The position numbers were made by a program, and so were the translations under genes. From contig NZ_CAMPHH010000118.1 in the NCBI RefSeq assembly GCF_946885855.1, forward strand, positions 1 to 9,885: a stretch of 9,885 nucleotides of DNA. Direction: 5' to 3'. The notes beneath the pieces are model-generated. The model saw nothing but the letters and a program-made list of their open reading frames with translations, searched no databases and was not told the DNA's origin. Every line of letters starts with the position of its first letter. Positions within the stretch are counted from its first letter, which is position 1. Source of the DNA: an uncultured Actinotalea sp. GTDB lineage: Bacteria; Actinomycetota; Actinomycetes; Actinomycetales; Cellulomonadaceae. Positions 1 to 6,298 of this stretch are shown piece by piece.

Positions 1-292
1 TCGCGTAGCCGTCGAAGGTCGTGACGGCCTGCTCACCCGTGCCCGGGGTGTTGAACAGGATCGCCGTGATCGAGCCGCCGAAGGAGACGGCGCCGTAGGC
101 GCCCAGGATGAAGGCGAGCCCGGGGCCGGTGTCCATCCCGAGGACGAGGGGAGTGAGCAGGGCCAGTGTCGCCAGGCCGCCGAGCCCCGGCAGGAACCCG
201 ATGACGAGGCCGAGCACCATGCCGAACGTGAGGTACAGGAGGGACTCGACGGTGAGCAGCAGCAGCAGCCCGTCGAGGAGGGCCTGGCCCAT
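1..292 (-). CDS. tctA: Tripartite tricarboxylate transporter large permease TctA, N-terminal part (runs off window)
   Basis: Only the first 97 residues are present. The 12-TM TctA permease is the large membrane subunit of secondary, binding-protein-dependent carboxylate uptake systems. Visible family marks are a first hydrophobic segment (about residues 9-32) leading into GFLPGLGG (32-39), matching the TctA GxxPGLG hallmark. A second block holds FGGS (71-74), AILFNTPGTG (77-86) and FDGYA (93-97), matching the family's YGGSxxAILxNxPG...DGY signature. The ATG at 292 is preceded by GGAG with a 6-nt spacer. The gene lies 101 nt downstream of tctC-1, with a stem-loop between them, and no tctB intervenes. 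It is probably co-transcribed with the cupin and tctC-1. Family assignment is secure; the substrate is unknown. The small subunit TctB may lie beyond the window edge. Confidence 0.93.
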   Translation of the reverse strand, partial: MGQALLDGLLLLLTVESLLYLTFGMVLGLVIGFLPGLGGLATLALLTPLVLGMDTGPGLAFILGAYGAVSFGGSITAILFNTPGTGEQAVTTFDGYA

Positions 293-332
293 GGGTGTCT
301 CCGTGCTTCGTGGGAGAGCGGTGGACGACCGA

Positions 333-374
333 GCCGGGCAGAGGTGGAAAGGGGGAGCTCCACCCCTGCCCGGC
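333..374 (-). terminator. Stem-loop between tctC-1 and tctA
   Basis: Seen directly: arms 333-348 and 359-374 pair over 16 positions around a 10-nt loop. In the minus-strand transcript the one imperfect position (342/365) becomes a G-U pair, so the stem is continuous. It starts 19 nt after the tctC-1 stop. No U-tract follows. Inference: because tctA follows directly, it is more likely a partial terminator or 3'-end stabiliser of the receptor mRNA than a complete stop. Receptor genes are commonly expressed above their permeases in this way. Confidence 0.6.
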
Positions 375-393
375 GGTCCGGACTACGTGGCGA

Positions 394-1488
394 TCACTCC
401 GCGACGAGCGGGGCGAGGACCTCGATCGCGGCGGAGCCGGTCTCGGCCAGCGCGATCACGTCGTCCCGTGCGAGGGCGTCGGCGACGTAGCCGGCGTCCT
501 CCATCGCGGTGATGTAGCCGTCGCCGCTCGCGGCGCGGAAGATGGCGTCCGCGATGTAGTCGGCGATGGCCTCGTCCATCCCGGGCGGACCGACCATGAT
601 CCGCTCCAGGTCGTAGATCGACGCGAGCGCCTCGAGGACGCTCTGGTCGTCACCCTCGCCGAACTCCGTGATGAGCGGGACGTCCGAGGGAAGCCGGTCG
701 CTCTCCTGGGTGCTGATGTACACCACCGGGATCGCGCCGGAGCCCTCGATGGTCGCGAGCGCGGCGTCCCGGGAGTTCACCGAGGCGTCCACCTCGCCGA
801 CCGTGAGGGCCGCGTCCGCCTCGCCCGAGCCCGGGTACCCACCGATGATCTCGTTGGGGAAGCCGAGCACCTCGGACAGGACGACCGTCGCGTAGTACGC
901 GTCGGAGCCCACGCCGCCGATGCCGAAGACGACCGGCTCGGTCGCGTTGATGACGTCCTCCATCGTCGCCAGACCCGTGTCGGCGCCGGTGTAGACGACC
1001 GGCGGGATCGCGCCGAGCCGGCCCAGGTGGGTCCAGTTGGCGTTCTCCAGGACGACGCCCTCCTGCCCGGTTGCCTCGGCGAAGACGGCGCCCGGGTAGT
1101 TGATGAGGCCGATCGTCAGCCCGTCGGGCTCCGCCTGGTAGATCGCGTTCGCGCCGATGAGGCCGCCGCCGCCGGGCTGGTTCTCGACCTGGATCCGCAC
1201 CCCGTCGAGCTCCTTCTCGAGCTCGGGGGCCAGGAGCCGGACGAAGTTGTCGAACCCGCCGCCCGGGTTGTACGGGACGATGATCTTGATCGTCTTGCCG
1301 TCGAGGAAGGCCGCGGCCTCCTCGGCCGGGTCGACCTCCTCCGCGGTCTCCGAGGCGCCGGGCTCCGGCGTCTCGTCGGCCGCGTCGTCTCCCCCTGCGC
1401 TGTCCGAGCCGCAGGCGGCCAGGACCATCGCCGTCGTGACGGCGAGGACCCCCACGAGGGCTCTGCCCCGGGATCGTGTCGTGCGCAT
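394..1488 (-). CDS. tctC: TTT-family substrate-binding lipoprotein (TctC-1)
   Basis: This 364-residue extracytoplasmic receptor of a tripartite tricarboxylate transporter binds a carboxylate outside the membrane and delivers it to TctA. The N-terminus has basic residues, a hydrophobic stretch and the lipobox LAAC with Cys26, so the mature protein is predicted to be lipid-anchored. An acidic Glu/Asp/Ala-rich linker (about 27-62) leads to the TctC fold. The ligand-loop signature PYNPGGGFD (72-80) is followed by the VENQPGGGG block, as in BugD/TctC proteins. The ATG at 1488 has a GAGAG site upstream. The gene lies 89 nt after the cupin and 101 nt before tctA. Its close paralogue is TctC-2 (5113-6213): 101 of 130 aligned residues of the N-terminal half are identical by hand count, with more divergence towards the C-terminus. 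The ligand is not predictable from sequence alone. Confidence 0.93.
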   Translation of the reverse strand: MRTTRSRGRALVGVLAVTTAMVLAACGSDSAGGDDAADETPEPGASETAEEVDPAEEAAAFLDGKTIKIIVPYNPGGGFDNFVRLLAPELEKELDGVRIQVENQPGGGGLIGANAIYQAEPDGLTIGLINYPGAVFAEATGQEGVVLENANWTHLGRLGAIPPVVYTGADTGLATMEDVINATEPVVFGIGGVGSDAYYATVVLSEVLGFPNEIIGGYPGSGEADAALTVGEVDASVNSRDAALATIEGSGAIPVVYISTQESDRLPSDVPLITEFGEGDDQSVLEALASIYDLERIMVGPPGMDEAIADYIADAIFRAASGDGYITAMEDAGYVADALARDDVIALAETGSAAIEVLAPLVAE

Positions 1489-1555
1489 GTGTCTCTCGAT
1501 TCGTCGGGGGCCGCAGCCCTCAAGCGGTGGTGGTGGGCGACGTCGACGACGTCAT

Positions 1556-1573
1556 GCGGTCCCGCAGGACCGC
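1556..1573 (-). terminator. Small hairpin after the cupin gene
   Basis: GCGGTCC and GGACCGC pair perfectly (7 bp) around a 4-nt loop, five bases beyond the cupin stop codon. There is no U-tract and tctC-1 follows 68 nt later. This may be a weak attenuator or a processing signal. A chance occurrence in GC-rich DNA is possible. Confidence 0.35.
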
Positions 1574-1577
1574 CCGG

Positions 1578-2111
1578 TCACTTGTTCTCGGGGAACCGCT
1601 CGATCGCGTGGAGCCCGAGGGCCTTGATCGCGAAGGTGTCCTGGATCGCCAGGTAGCGGCAGGACTCGGTCTCGCTGTCGTTGAAGTGCTGGTGCCACAT
1701 CCAGACCGGGAACGAGAACATGTCGCCCTCCTCCCAGTCGATGCGGTGCTCGTTGATGCCGTCCCAGCTGATGACCGAGTGGCCGACGCCGGAGACGATG
1801 TAGATGACGGCCTCGGTCGTGTGCCGGTGGTTGACCGACGCGCCGAGCGGGGGCAGCTCGCTCAGGTGCGGCTGGAGACGGACGTCGTGGCCCAGGCGGT
1901 AGAACCGTGCCTTCGTGTTGCGGTACTCGCGGGGCGTCAGCTCGGTGGTCTTGAGGTTCTTGATGATCACCGCCTCCGTGGGCGGGTTCTTCTTGTTCCA
2001 GGACTCGCGCGGCCCCATCTCGCTGTTGTAGGCCGTGCTGAGCGGCTGGTCCCGCTTCTCGACCTCGGAGATGTCCGGTGCGCCCTTCACGGCGGGGGTC
2101 AGGTCTGTCAT
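1578..2111 (-). CDS. Single-domain cupin, gentisate 1,2-dioxygenase-like
   Basis: This 177-residue cytoplasmic protein has one cupin barrel. Motif 1 is NHRHTTEAVIYIVSGVG (94-110) and motif 2 is GDMFSFPVWMWHQHFN (129-144). Both resemble the gentisate/1-hydroxy-2-naphthoate dioxygenase version, with HRHT and a WxWHxH block, more than the general cupin pattern. His95, His97 and His140 are the expected Fe(II) ligands. True gentisate dioxygenases are bicupins of about 350 residues, so this is half-length; ring cleavage is possible but not shown, and an isomerase or decarboxylase role is also possible. An upstream in-frame start at 2168 would add an Arg-rich 19-residue extension. The ATG at 2111 is preferred because GAGG lies 8 nt before it. 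It is the first gene of the cupin-tctC-tctA unit, with a clear promoter (2193-2220). Confidence 0.85.
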   Translation of the reverse strand: MTDLTPAVKGAPDISEVEKRDQPLSTAYNSEMGPRESWNKKNPPTEAVIIKNLKTTELTPREYRNTKARFYRLGHDVRLQPHLSELPPLGASVNHRHTTEAVIYIVSGVGHSVISWDGINEHRIDWEEGDMFSFPVWMWHQHFNDSETESCRYLAIQDTFAIKALGLHAIERFPENK

Positions 2112-2191
2112 GGGTTGGTCCTCTTTCCTCTCGGACGCGGCCCGGCGGCGTCGTCCTCGACGCCCCACTCCCGCGCACTCACCAACGTGGT

Positions 2192-2216
2192 GATGATACT
2201 GAATACAATCTTCGGG
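2192..2216 (-). promoter_or_regulatory. Candidate operator in the cupin promoter, shared with the hydrolase promoter
   Basis: On the minus strand this reads CCCGAAGATTGTAT followed by TCAGTATCATC. It matches the element at 7133-7157 at 18 of 25 positions, with CCCGAAGA identical and then (T/C)TGTAT. It overlaps the spacer and -10 box of the cupin promoter, where a repressor would sit. Inference: a common regulator controls both units. The TTGTAT half-site recalls some GntR-family operators, but that is only a resemblance. Confidence 0.6.
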
Positions 2217-2220
2217 TCAA
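2193..2220 (-). promoter_or_regulatory. Promoter of the cupin-tctC-tctA unit
   Basis: Minus-strand -35 TTGACC (2220-2215) and -10 TATCAT (2198-2193) are separated by 16 nt, each one or two mismatches from the housekeeping consensus. It is a distinct AT-rich island in GC-rich DNA. The predicted transcript would begin near 2186, leaving a leader of about 75 nt before the ATG at 2111. Confidence 0.65.
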
Positions 2221-2252
2221 GGGTCCCGGGCTGTGCCGGAGTGGCCGACCCG

Positions 2253-3143
2253 TCAGGGCAGCGACCGCGTGAACGCATCCATGCTCGACGCGGACCCGCC
2301 ACCGGCCGTCCAGGCGTTCTTGCGCCGCTTGATGTCCGTGATCTCCCGCTCGACGGCCTCCGCGAGGGGCAGCTCGAGCCCGACGCCCTCGGCGTACTCC
2401 CGCAGCACCCGCATGTCCTCCTCCGCCCACGGCATCGGGCGTGAGCGCGTCCAGGTGTCCAGCGCCCAGTTCGCCCCGCTGCTCATGAGGAGCGCCTCGC
2501 GCAGGGGCTCCAGGCTCAGGCCGAGACGGGAGCCGAGCCGCATCACCTCGTGGTTCGCGACGACGCAGGACCACAGGAGGTAGTTGTTGAGCATCTTGCC
2601 GACCTGACCCGCACCGACCGGGCCCAGCCGGTAGATGTCGGACCCGATCGCGTGCAAGGGGGCGGAGACGGCGTCCAGCAGGGCGGCGTCCCCGCCGCAC
2701 AGGACGAGCAGGCTGCCGTCCTCGGCCGCGGGCTCGCCCCGGGCGACCGGCGTGTCGAGCACGTGGACCCCGTGGGGGCGGGCGGCGTGCTCGACCTTCC
2801 GCACGGTCTCCGGCTCGACGGTGCTGCACACCGCGACGACGGCGCCGGGCATCGCGGCCGTGAGGACGCCCCCGGGGCCGGTCGTGGTCTCGAGCACCTC
2901 GGCGTCGAAGCCGACCACCAGGAGGACCAGCCGGGCCCCGCGGGTCGCGTCCGCCACCGACTCCGCCGCGCGCAGACCCTCGGCGCGGGCACGGTCGCGC
3001 GCCTCGGCCACGACGTCGTACCCGACGACGTCGAAGCCGGCCCGCGCGAGGTTGCGCGCCATCGGGAGCCCCATCTTCCCCAGGCCGATCACCGCGACGA
3101 CGTCGCCGCTGCCGAGGTGCCGGGGGACGGAGGTGGTGTTCAT
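2253..3143 (-). CDS. 3-hydroxyisobutyrate dehydrogenase-family NAD(P)-dependent oxidoreductase
   Basis: This is a 296-residue beta-hydroxyacid dehydrogenase, close to the usual length of about 295. The Rossmann motif GLGKMG (20-25) is followed by Asp43 at the end of the second strand, which favours NAD over NADP. The catalytic region GQVGKMLNN (179-187) carries Lys183 and the Asn186-Asn187 pair typical of 3-hydroxyisobutyrate, tartronate-semialdehyde and related enzymes. The substrate loop reads DTPVARG (130-136) rather than the common DxPVSGG, which hints at a different substrate. Likely role: reversible oxidation of a hydroxy acid or reduction of a semialdehyde. The ATG at 3143 is chosen because GGAAGGA precedes it by 6 nt; an in-frame start at 3185 lacks support. 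It lies 88 nt downstream of the ThDP enzyme and is probably in the same operon. Confidence 0.9.
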   Translation of the reverse strand: MNTTSVPRHLGSGDVVAVIGLGKMGLPMARNLARAGFDVVGYDVVAEARDRARAEGLRAAESVADATRGARLVLLVVGFDAEVLETTTGPGGVLTAAMPGAVVAVCSTVEPETVRKVEHAARPHGVHVLDTPVARGEPAAEDGSLLVLCGGDAALLDAVSAPLHAIGSDIYRLGPVGAGQVGKMLNNYLLWSCVVANHEVMRLGSRLGLSLEPLREALLMSSGANWALDTWTRSRPMPWAEEDMRVLREYAEGVGLELPLAEAVEREITDIKRRKNAWTAGGGSASSMDAFTRSLP

Positions 3144-3231
3144 GGTCGGTCCTTCCTGGACGGCGAGACGCCCGGGCGTGGGCACCTCGCGACGAGGGCT
3201 CGCGGACGGCCAGGCGCTGCTCCCGGCCGCG

Positions 3232-5013
3232 TCACGGGCGGCACACGACGTCGACGAGGGCCGGGCCCCCGGTCGTGCGGATCACCTCGATGGCGCGCCG
3301 CACGGCCGGGACGACGTCGTCCGGGTCGTGCACCGGCCCCTCCGCCCACCAGCCCATGGACCGCGCCAGACCTGCGAAGTCGGGCGCCGGGTCCTCGATC
3401 GTGATGCCGATCCTGGCGCGCTCCTGCGGGTTCCCCCGTTCGCGCGCCATGTGCTTCTGGTGCACCCAGTCGTTGTTGTAGGCGCGGTTGTTGACCATGA
3501 CCACGAGCATCGGGATGCGGTGGTGTGCCGCGACCCAGAGCGCGCCCGCGTCGAACATGAGGTCGCCGTCCGGCTGGAGGTCGACGACGAGGCGGTCGGT
3601 GCCCCGGTACGCGAGCGCGACCCCGAGCGCGATGCCGATCTGGGTGGCCGTGCCGAGGCTCCGGCCGGGGTGCCGGTCCACCCGGTCGACGTCCCACAGC
3701 CGTGGCGCCCAGCCGTTGCCGGTGCCGGCGGTGAGGACCCAGTCCTCGCCCTGCAGCGCCCGCCCCACCTCGAGCACGAGCCGGGGCGTCGACATCGGCT
3801 CGCCCGGGACGTGCGCCTCCGCCGTCGCGAGCCACGCCGCGCGCAGGTCACGGTGCACCGCCGCCAGTGCCGCGGTGCGCTCGGCGCGACGGCGCGTGGC
3901 GGCGCCGTCGTCCGCGGCCACGCGCTCGCGGACCAGCTCCAGGAGGGCCGGCAGGGCCAGGCTCGTGTCCGCCAGCACGGTGCGGTCGGAGGTGACGACG
4001 CTCCCGTGGTCGGCGGACCAGGACGAGATCCCGACGTCCGCGAAGCCGATCTCCAGGACCCGCGTGCCGGGCGCCAGCGCGAGGCGGTCCCCGCGCACCT
4101 CCTTGGTCATGAGCTGGGTGTGCTGCCCGACGTCCTTGATGTCCAGCAGCACGACGACGTCGGCCTCGGCGAGCACGTCGGAGCCGGTGACGTTGAGCGG
4201 GTGCGTGCTGGCGATGTTCGTCCGGATCCCGGTGTCCACCACGCCCGCGGCGAGCGTCGTCGCGAGCTCCGCGAGCACGTCCCACATCGCGTGGTCCCGG
4301 CACACGGAGCCCGTCACCAGCACCGGACGGCGGGCCGCGACGAGCTCGTCCGCGACCGCGGCCAGGGCGTCCGGGTCCGGGGCGATCCGGCTCGGCTGCG
4401 GCAGGACCGTCGGCACCGGTCGCTCGCCGGTCACGACCTGCTCCTGCAGGTCGGCGTCGAGCGCGACGTAGACGGGCCCGGCCGGCTCGGTCGTCGCGAT
4501 CCGGTACGCACGTGCGAGCGAGTCCGGGACGGCCTCGACGGAGTACGGGTGGTCGTCCCACTTCGTGAAGTCGCGGACCGCCGTGTTCTGGGAGTCGGCG
4601 GTGTGCACCCAGTCGATCCACGGCCGCCGGCGTGCCGCATCCATGGGGCCGGCGCCGCCGAGCACGAGCATCGGCACCCGGTCGGTGTAGGCGTAGTAGA
4701 CGCCCATCGTGCCGTGCAGCAGACCGACGAGGTCGTGCAGCACGACGCCCATCGCCTCGCCGGTCGCCTTGGCGTACCCGTGGGCGATGCCGACGGCGAC
4801 CTTCTCGTGCGGCACGAGGATGATCTCCGGCTCGTTCTCGCCGTAGTTCACGACCGAGTCGTGCAGGCCGCGGAAGGACGCCCCGGGGTTGAGGGCGAGG
4901 TAGCGGATCCCCTGGTGCCGCAGGACGTCGACCATGACGTCCGAGCCGTAGCAGGGCGCGGCCGGGCCGGCGCCGGGGTCCTGCTCCCCCTGCTGCTCCT
5001 GGTCCTGCGTCAC
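3232..5013 (-). CDS. Thiamine diphosphate-dependent enzyme, 2-keto-acid decarboxylase / acetolactate-synthase superfamily
   Basis: This 593-residue cytoplasmic enzyme has the three-domain layout of its superfamily. The N-terminal pyrimidine-binding domain carries VPHEKVAVGIAHGYAKATG with the cofactor-activating Glu70. A central domain (about 200-350) follows. The C-terminal PP domain has DGD at 482-484 and Asn508-Asn509, the Mg/ThDP motif with the expected spacing. The first Gly of the usual GDG is Pro481 here, but the metal-ligand Asp482 is kept. Presence of Glu70 argues against glyoxylate carboligase, which has Val at that position. Benzoylformate-decarboxylase-like or C-C lyase chemistry is plausible; the substrate is unknown. 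The start is GTG at 5013, about 7 nt after AGAGGA. It lies between tctC-2 (99-nt gap with a strong hairpin) and the dehydrogenase, which suggests decarboxylation followed by redox conversion of the product. Confidence 0.9.
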   Translation of the reverse strand: MTQDQEQQGEQDPGAGPAAPCYGSDVMVDVLRHQGIRYLALNPGASFRGLHDSVVNYGENEPEIILVPHEKVAVGIAHGYAKATGEAMGVVLHDLVGLLHGTMGVYYAYTDRVPMLVLGGAGPMDAARRRPWIDWVHTADSQNTAVRDFTKWDDHPYSVEAVPDSLARAYRIATTEPAGPVYVALDADLQEQVVTGERPVPTVLPQPSRIAPDPDALAAVADELVAARRPVLVTGSVCRDHAMWDVLAELATTLAAGVVDTGIRTNIASTHPLNVTGSDVLAEADVVVLLDIKDVGQHTQLMTKEVRGDRLALAPGTRVLEIGFADVGISSWSADHGSVVTSDRTVLADTSLALPALLELVRERVAADDGAATRRRAERTAALAAVHRDLRAAWLATAEAHVPGEPMSTPRLVLEVGRALQGEDWVLTAGTGNGWAPRLWDVDRVDRHPGRSLGTATQIGIALGVALAYRGTDRLVVDLQPDGDLMFDAGALWVAAHHRIPMLVVMVNNRAYNNDWVHQKHMARERGNPQERARIGITIEDPAPDFAGLARSMGWWAEGPVHDPDDVVPAVRRAIEVIRTTGGPALVDVVCRP

Positions 5014-5072
5014 GGGCGGTTCCTCTCTCTGGGCGTCACACCGGGGTCGGGGCGCGGCACGCGCCGCGCGCG

Positions 5073-5108
5073 GACGGGCCGGCCCGCGTCGTGGCGGGCC
5101 GGCCCGTC
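5073..5108 (-). terminator. Perfect 15-bp stem-loop between tctC-2 and the ThDP enzyme gene
   Basis: Arms 5073-5087 and 5094-5108 are exact reverse complements around a 6-nt loop. The hairpin starts 4 nt after the tctC-2 stop. Each arm itself contains the palindrome GGGCCGGCCC. No U-tract follows; a smaller hairpin (5051-5065, 6-bp arms) lies further downstream. It could be a terminator with read-through or an mRNA-stabilising structure that keeps receptor expression above enzyme expression. Confidence 0.7.
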
Positions 5109-5112
5109 GCGG

Positions 5113-6213
5113 TCAGACCGCGGCCTGGATGTACGGCGCGAGCAGCGAGACGTTCTCCTGCACGACGGCGGCGCGCTCGAGCACGTCCTCGCGCGGGAGC
5201 GGGCTCGCGGTGTAGCCGGCGGCCGTCATGGTCTCCTCGTACGCCCCGGCGGTCGCGGCCGCGTAGATCGCGTCGGCGAGGAACTGCGCCCGCTCCTCGG
5301 GCACCCCGGGCGGCGCGACGAGCGTGCGCTCGAGGTCGTAGACGGTCGCCAGCGCGGTGAGCACCTCCTGCTGCTCGGCGTCGCCGAACTCGGTGATGAG
5401 GGGCACGTCCGCCACCTTGGGGTTCGGCTCCGTGCTGAGCAGAGCGACGATGTTCGTCCCCGTGCCCTCGATCCGTCCGAGGGTCGCGTCCACCGAGCCG
5501 ACACCGGCCATGACCTCGCCGACGAGCAGGGCTGCGTCGGCCTCGCCACCGCCCGGGTAGCCCGCGATGATCTGGTTCGGGAAACCGAGCACCTCGGACA
5601 TGATCACGGTCGCGTAGTACGCGTCGGAGCCGACGCCGCCGATGCCGAACGTCACCGGCTCGGTGCTGTCCATAATGTCCTCGAACGTCGTCAGCCCCGT
5701 GTCCTTGCCGGTGTAGACGATGGGGTTGATCGCGCCGAGGCGGGCGAGGAACGTCCACTCGCTGTTCTCGAACTCGACGCCCTCGGTCTCGGTGGTCTCG
5801 GCGAAGACCGCACCGGGGTAGTTGATGAGGCCGAAGGTGAGCCCGTCCGGCTCGGACTGGTAGATGGCGTTCGCGCCGACCAGGCCGCCGCCACCCGGGA
5901 GGTTCTCCACCTGGATGCTCACGCCCTCGAGCTCCTTCTCGAGCTCGGGGACGAGGAGCCGGACGAACTGGTCGAAGCCGCCGCCCGGGTTGTACGGGAT
6001 GATGATCTTGATCGTCTCGCCGTCGTAGAACTCGGCCGCCTCGGCCGCGGGGTCCGGAGCCTCCTCCTCCTCGACCTGCTCCGTGTCGGGGCTCGCGGGC
6101 TCCTCGGCCTCGGGCTCGGCCGAGGTACCGGACGAGCAGGCGACCAGCAGGCTCGTCGCCAGCGTCAGGACCACAGCGCCGGCTGAGCGCCGACGCGTCC
6201 TCGTGGTGCTCAT
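5113..6213 (-). CDS. tctC: TTT-family substrate-binding lipoprotein (TctC-2), paralogue of TctC-1
   Basis: This is a 366-residue receptor of the same family as the gene at 394-1488. A basic N-terminus (RTRRR), a hydrophobic stretch and the lipobox LVAC with Cys26 predict a lipoprotein. A Glu/Pro-rich linker follows (about 27-62). The ligand-loop signature PYNPGGGFD ends at Asp81. Near-identity to TctC-1 runs through the N-terminal half; the C-terminal 130 or so residues differ more, so ligand preference may have shifted. No permease gene is adjacent in this operon, so it probably uses the TctA encoded at the window's left end or one elsewhere. The ATG at 6213 has GAGG 5 nt upstream; reading further upstream gives only a low-complexity extension. 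It sits between the hydrolase and the ThDP enzyme, in a catabolic operon. Confidence 0.93.
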   Translation of the reverse strand: MSTTRTRRRSAGAVVLTLATSLLVACSSGTSAEPEAEEPASPDTEQVEEEEAPDPAAEAAEFYDGETIKIIIPYNPGGGFDQFVRLLVPELEKELEGVSIQVENLPGGGGLVGANAIYQSEPDGLTFGLINYPGAVFAETTETEGVEFENSEWTFLARLGAINPIVYTGKDTGLTTFEDIMDSTEPVTFGIGGVGSDAYYATVIMSEVLGFPNQIIAGYPGGGEADAALLVGEVMAGVGSVDATLGRIEGTGTNIVALLSTEPNPKVADVPLITEFGDAEQQEVLTALATVYDLERTLVAPPGVPEERAQFLADAIYAAATAGAYEETMTAAGYTASPLPREDVLERAAVVQENVSLLAPYIQAAV

Positions 6214-6236
6214 GTGTGCCTCTTTCACTGGGTGGT

Positions 6237-6262
6237 CCCCCGGCGCGCCGTTGCGCCGAGGG
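6237..6262 (-). terminator. Hairpin between hydrolase and tctC-2
   Basis: In the minus-strand transcript, 6253-6262 pairs with 6237-6246 over 10 bp, including one G-U, around a 6-nt loop. It lies in the 85-nt gap between the genes, without a U-tract. It may be a processing or attenuation element in the tctC-2 leader. Moderate support only. Confidence 0.4.
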
Positions 6263-6298
6263 GGTCGCGGGGCTCGGCGAAGGGTCCGAGCGGGGGCT

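Noticed and set aside
295..1656. Plus-strand open frame opposite tctC-1
   Set aside because: It is a mirror of the lipoprotein gene with low-complexity Asp/Val/Arg composition and no recognisable family.
3168..3179. 12-bp palindrome ACGCCCGGGCGT between the ThDP enzyme and dehydrogenase genes
   Set aside because: It is short and GC-only with no loop, no second copy seen and no promoter boxes nearby. Likely chance.
3232..5013. Calling the ThDP enzyme glyoxylate carboligase because a tartronate-semialdehyde-reductase-like gene is next to it
   Set aside because: Glyoxylate carboligase lacks the catalytic glutamate, whereas Glu70 is present here, and no hydroxypyruvate isomerase gene is seen.
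2635..6186. Very long open frame of 1183 codons on the plus strand opposite the dehydrogenase, ThDP enzyme and tctC-2
   Set aside because: It is antisense to three clear genes, is rich in Arg, Gly, Val and Asp, and shows no domain. Long antisense frames are expected from GC-rich third codon positions.
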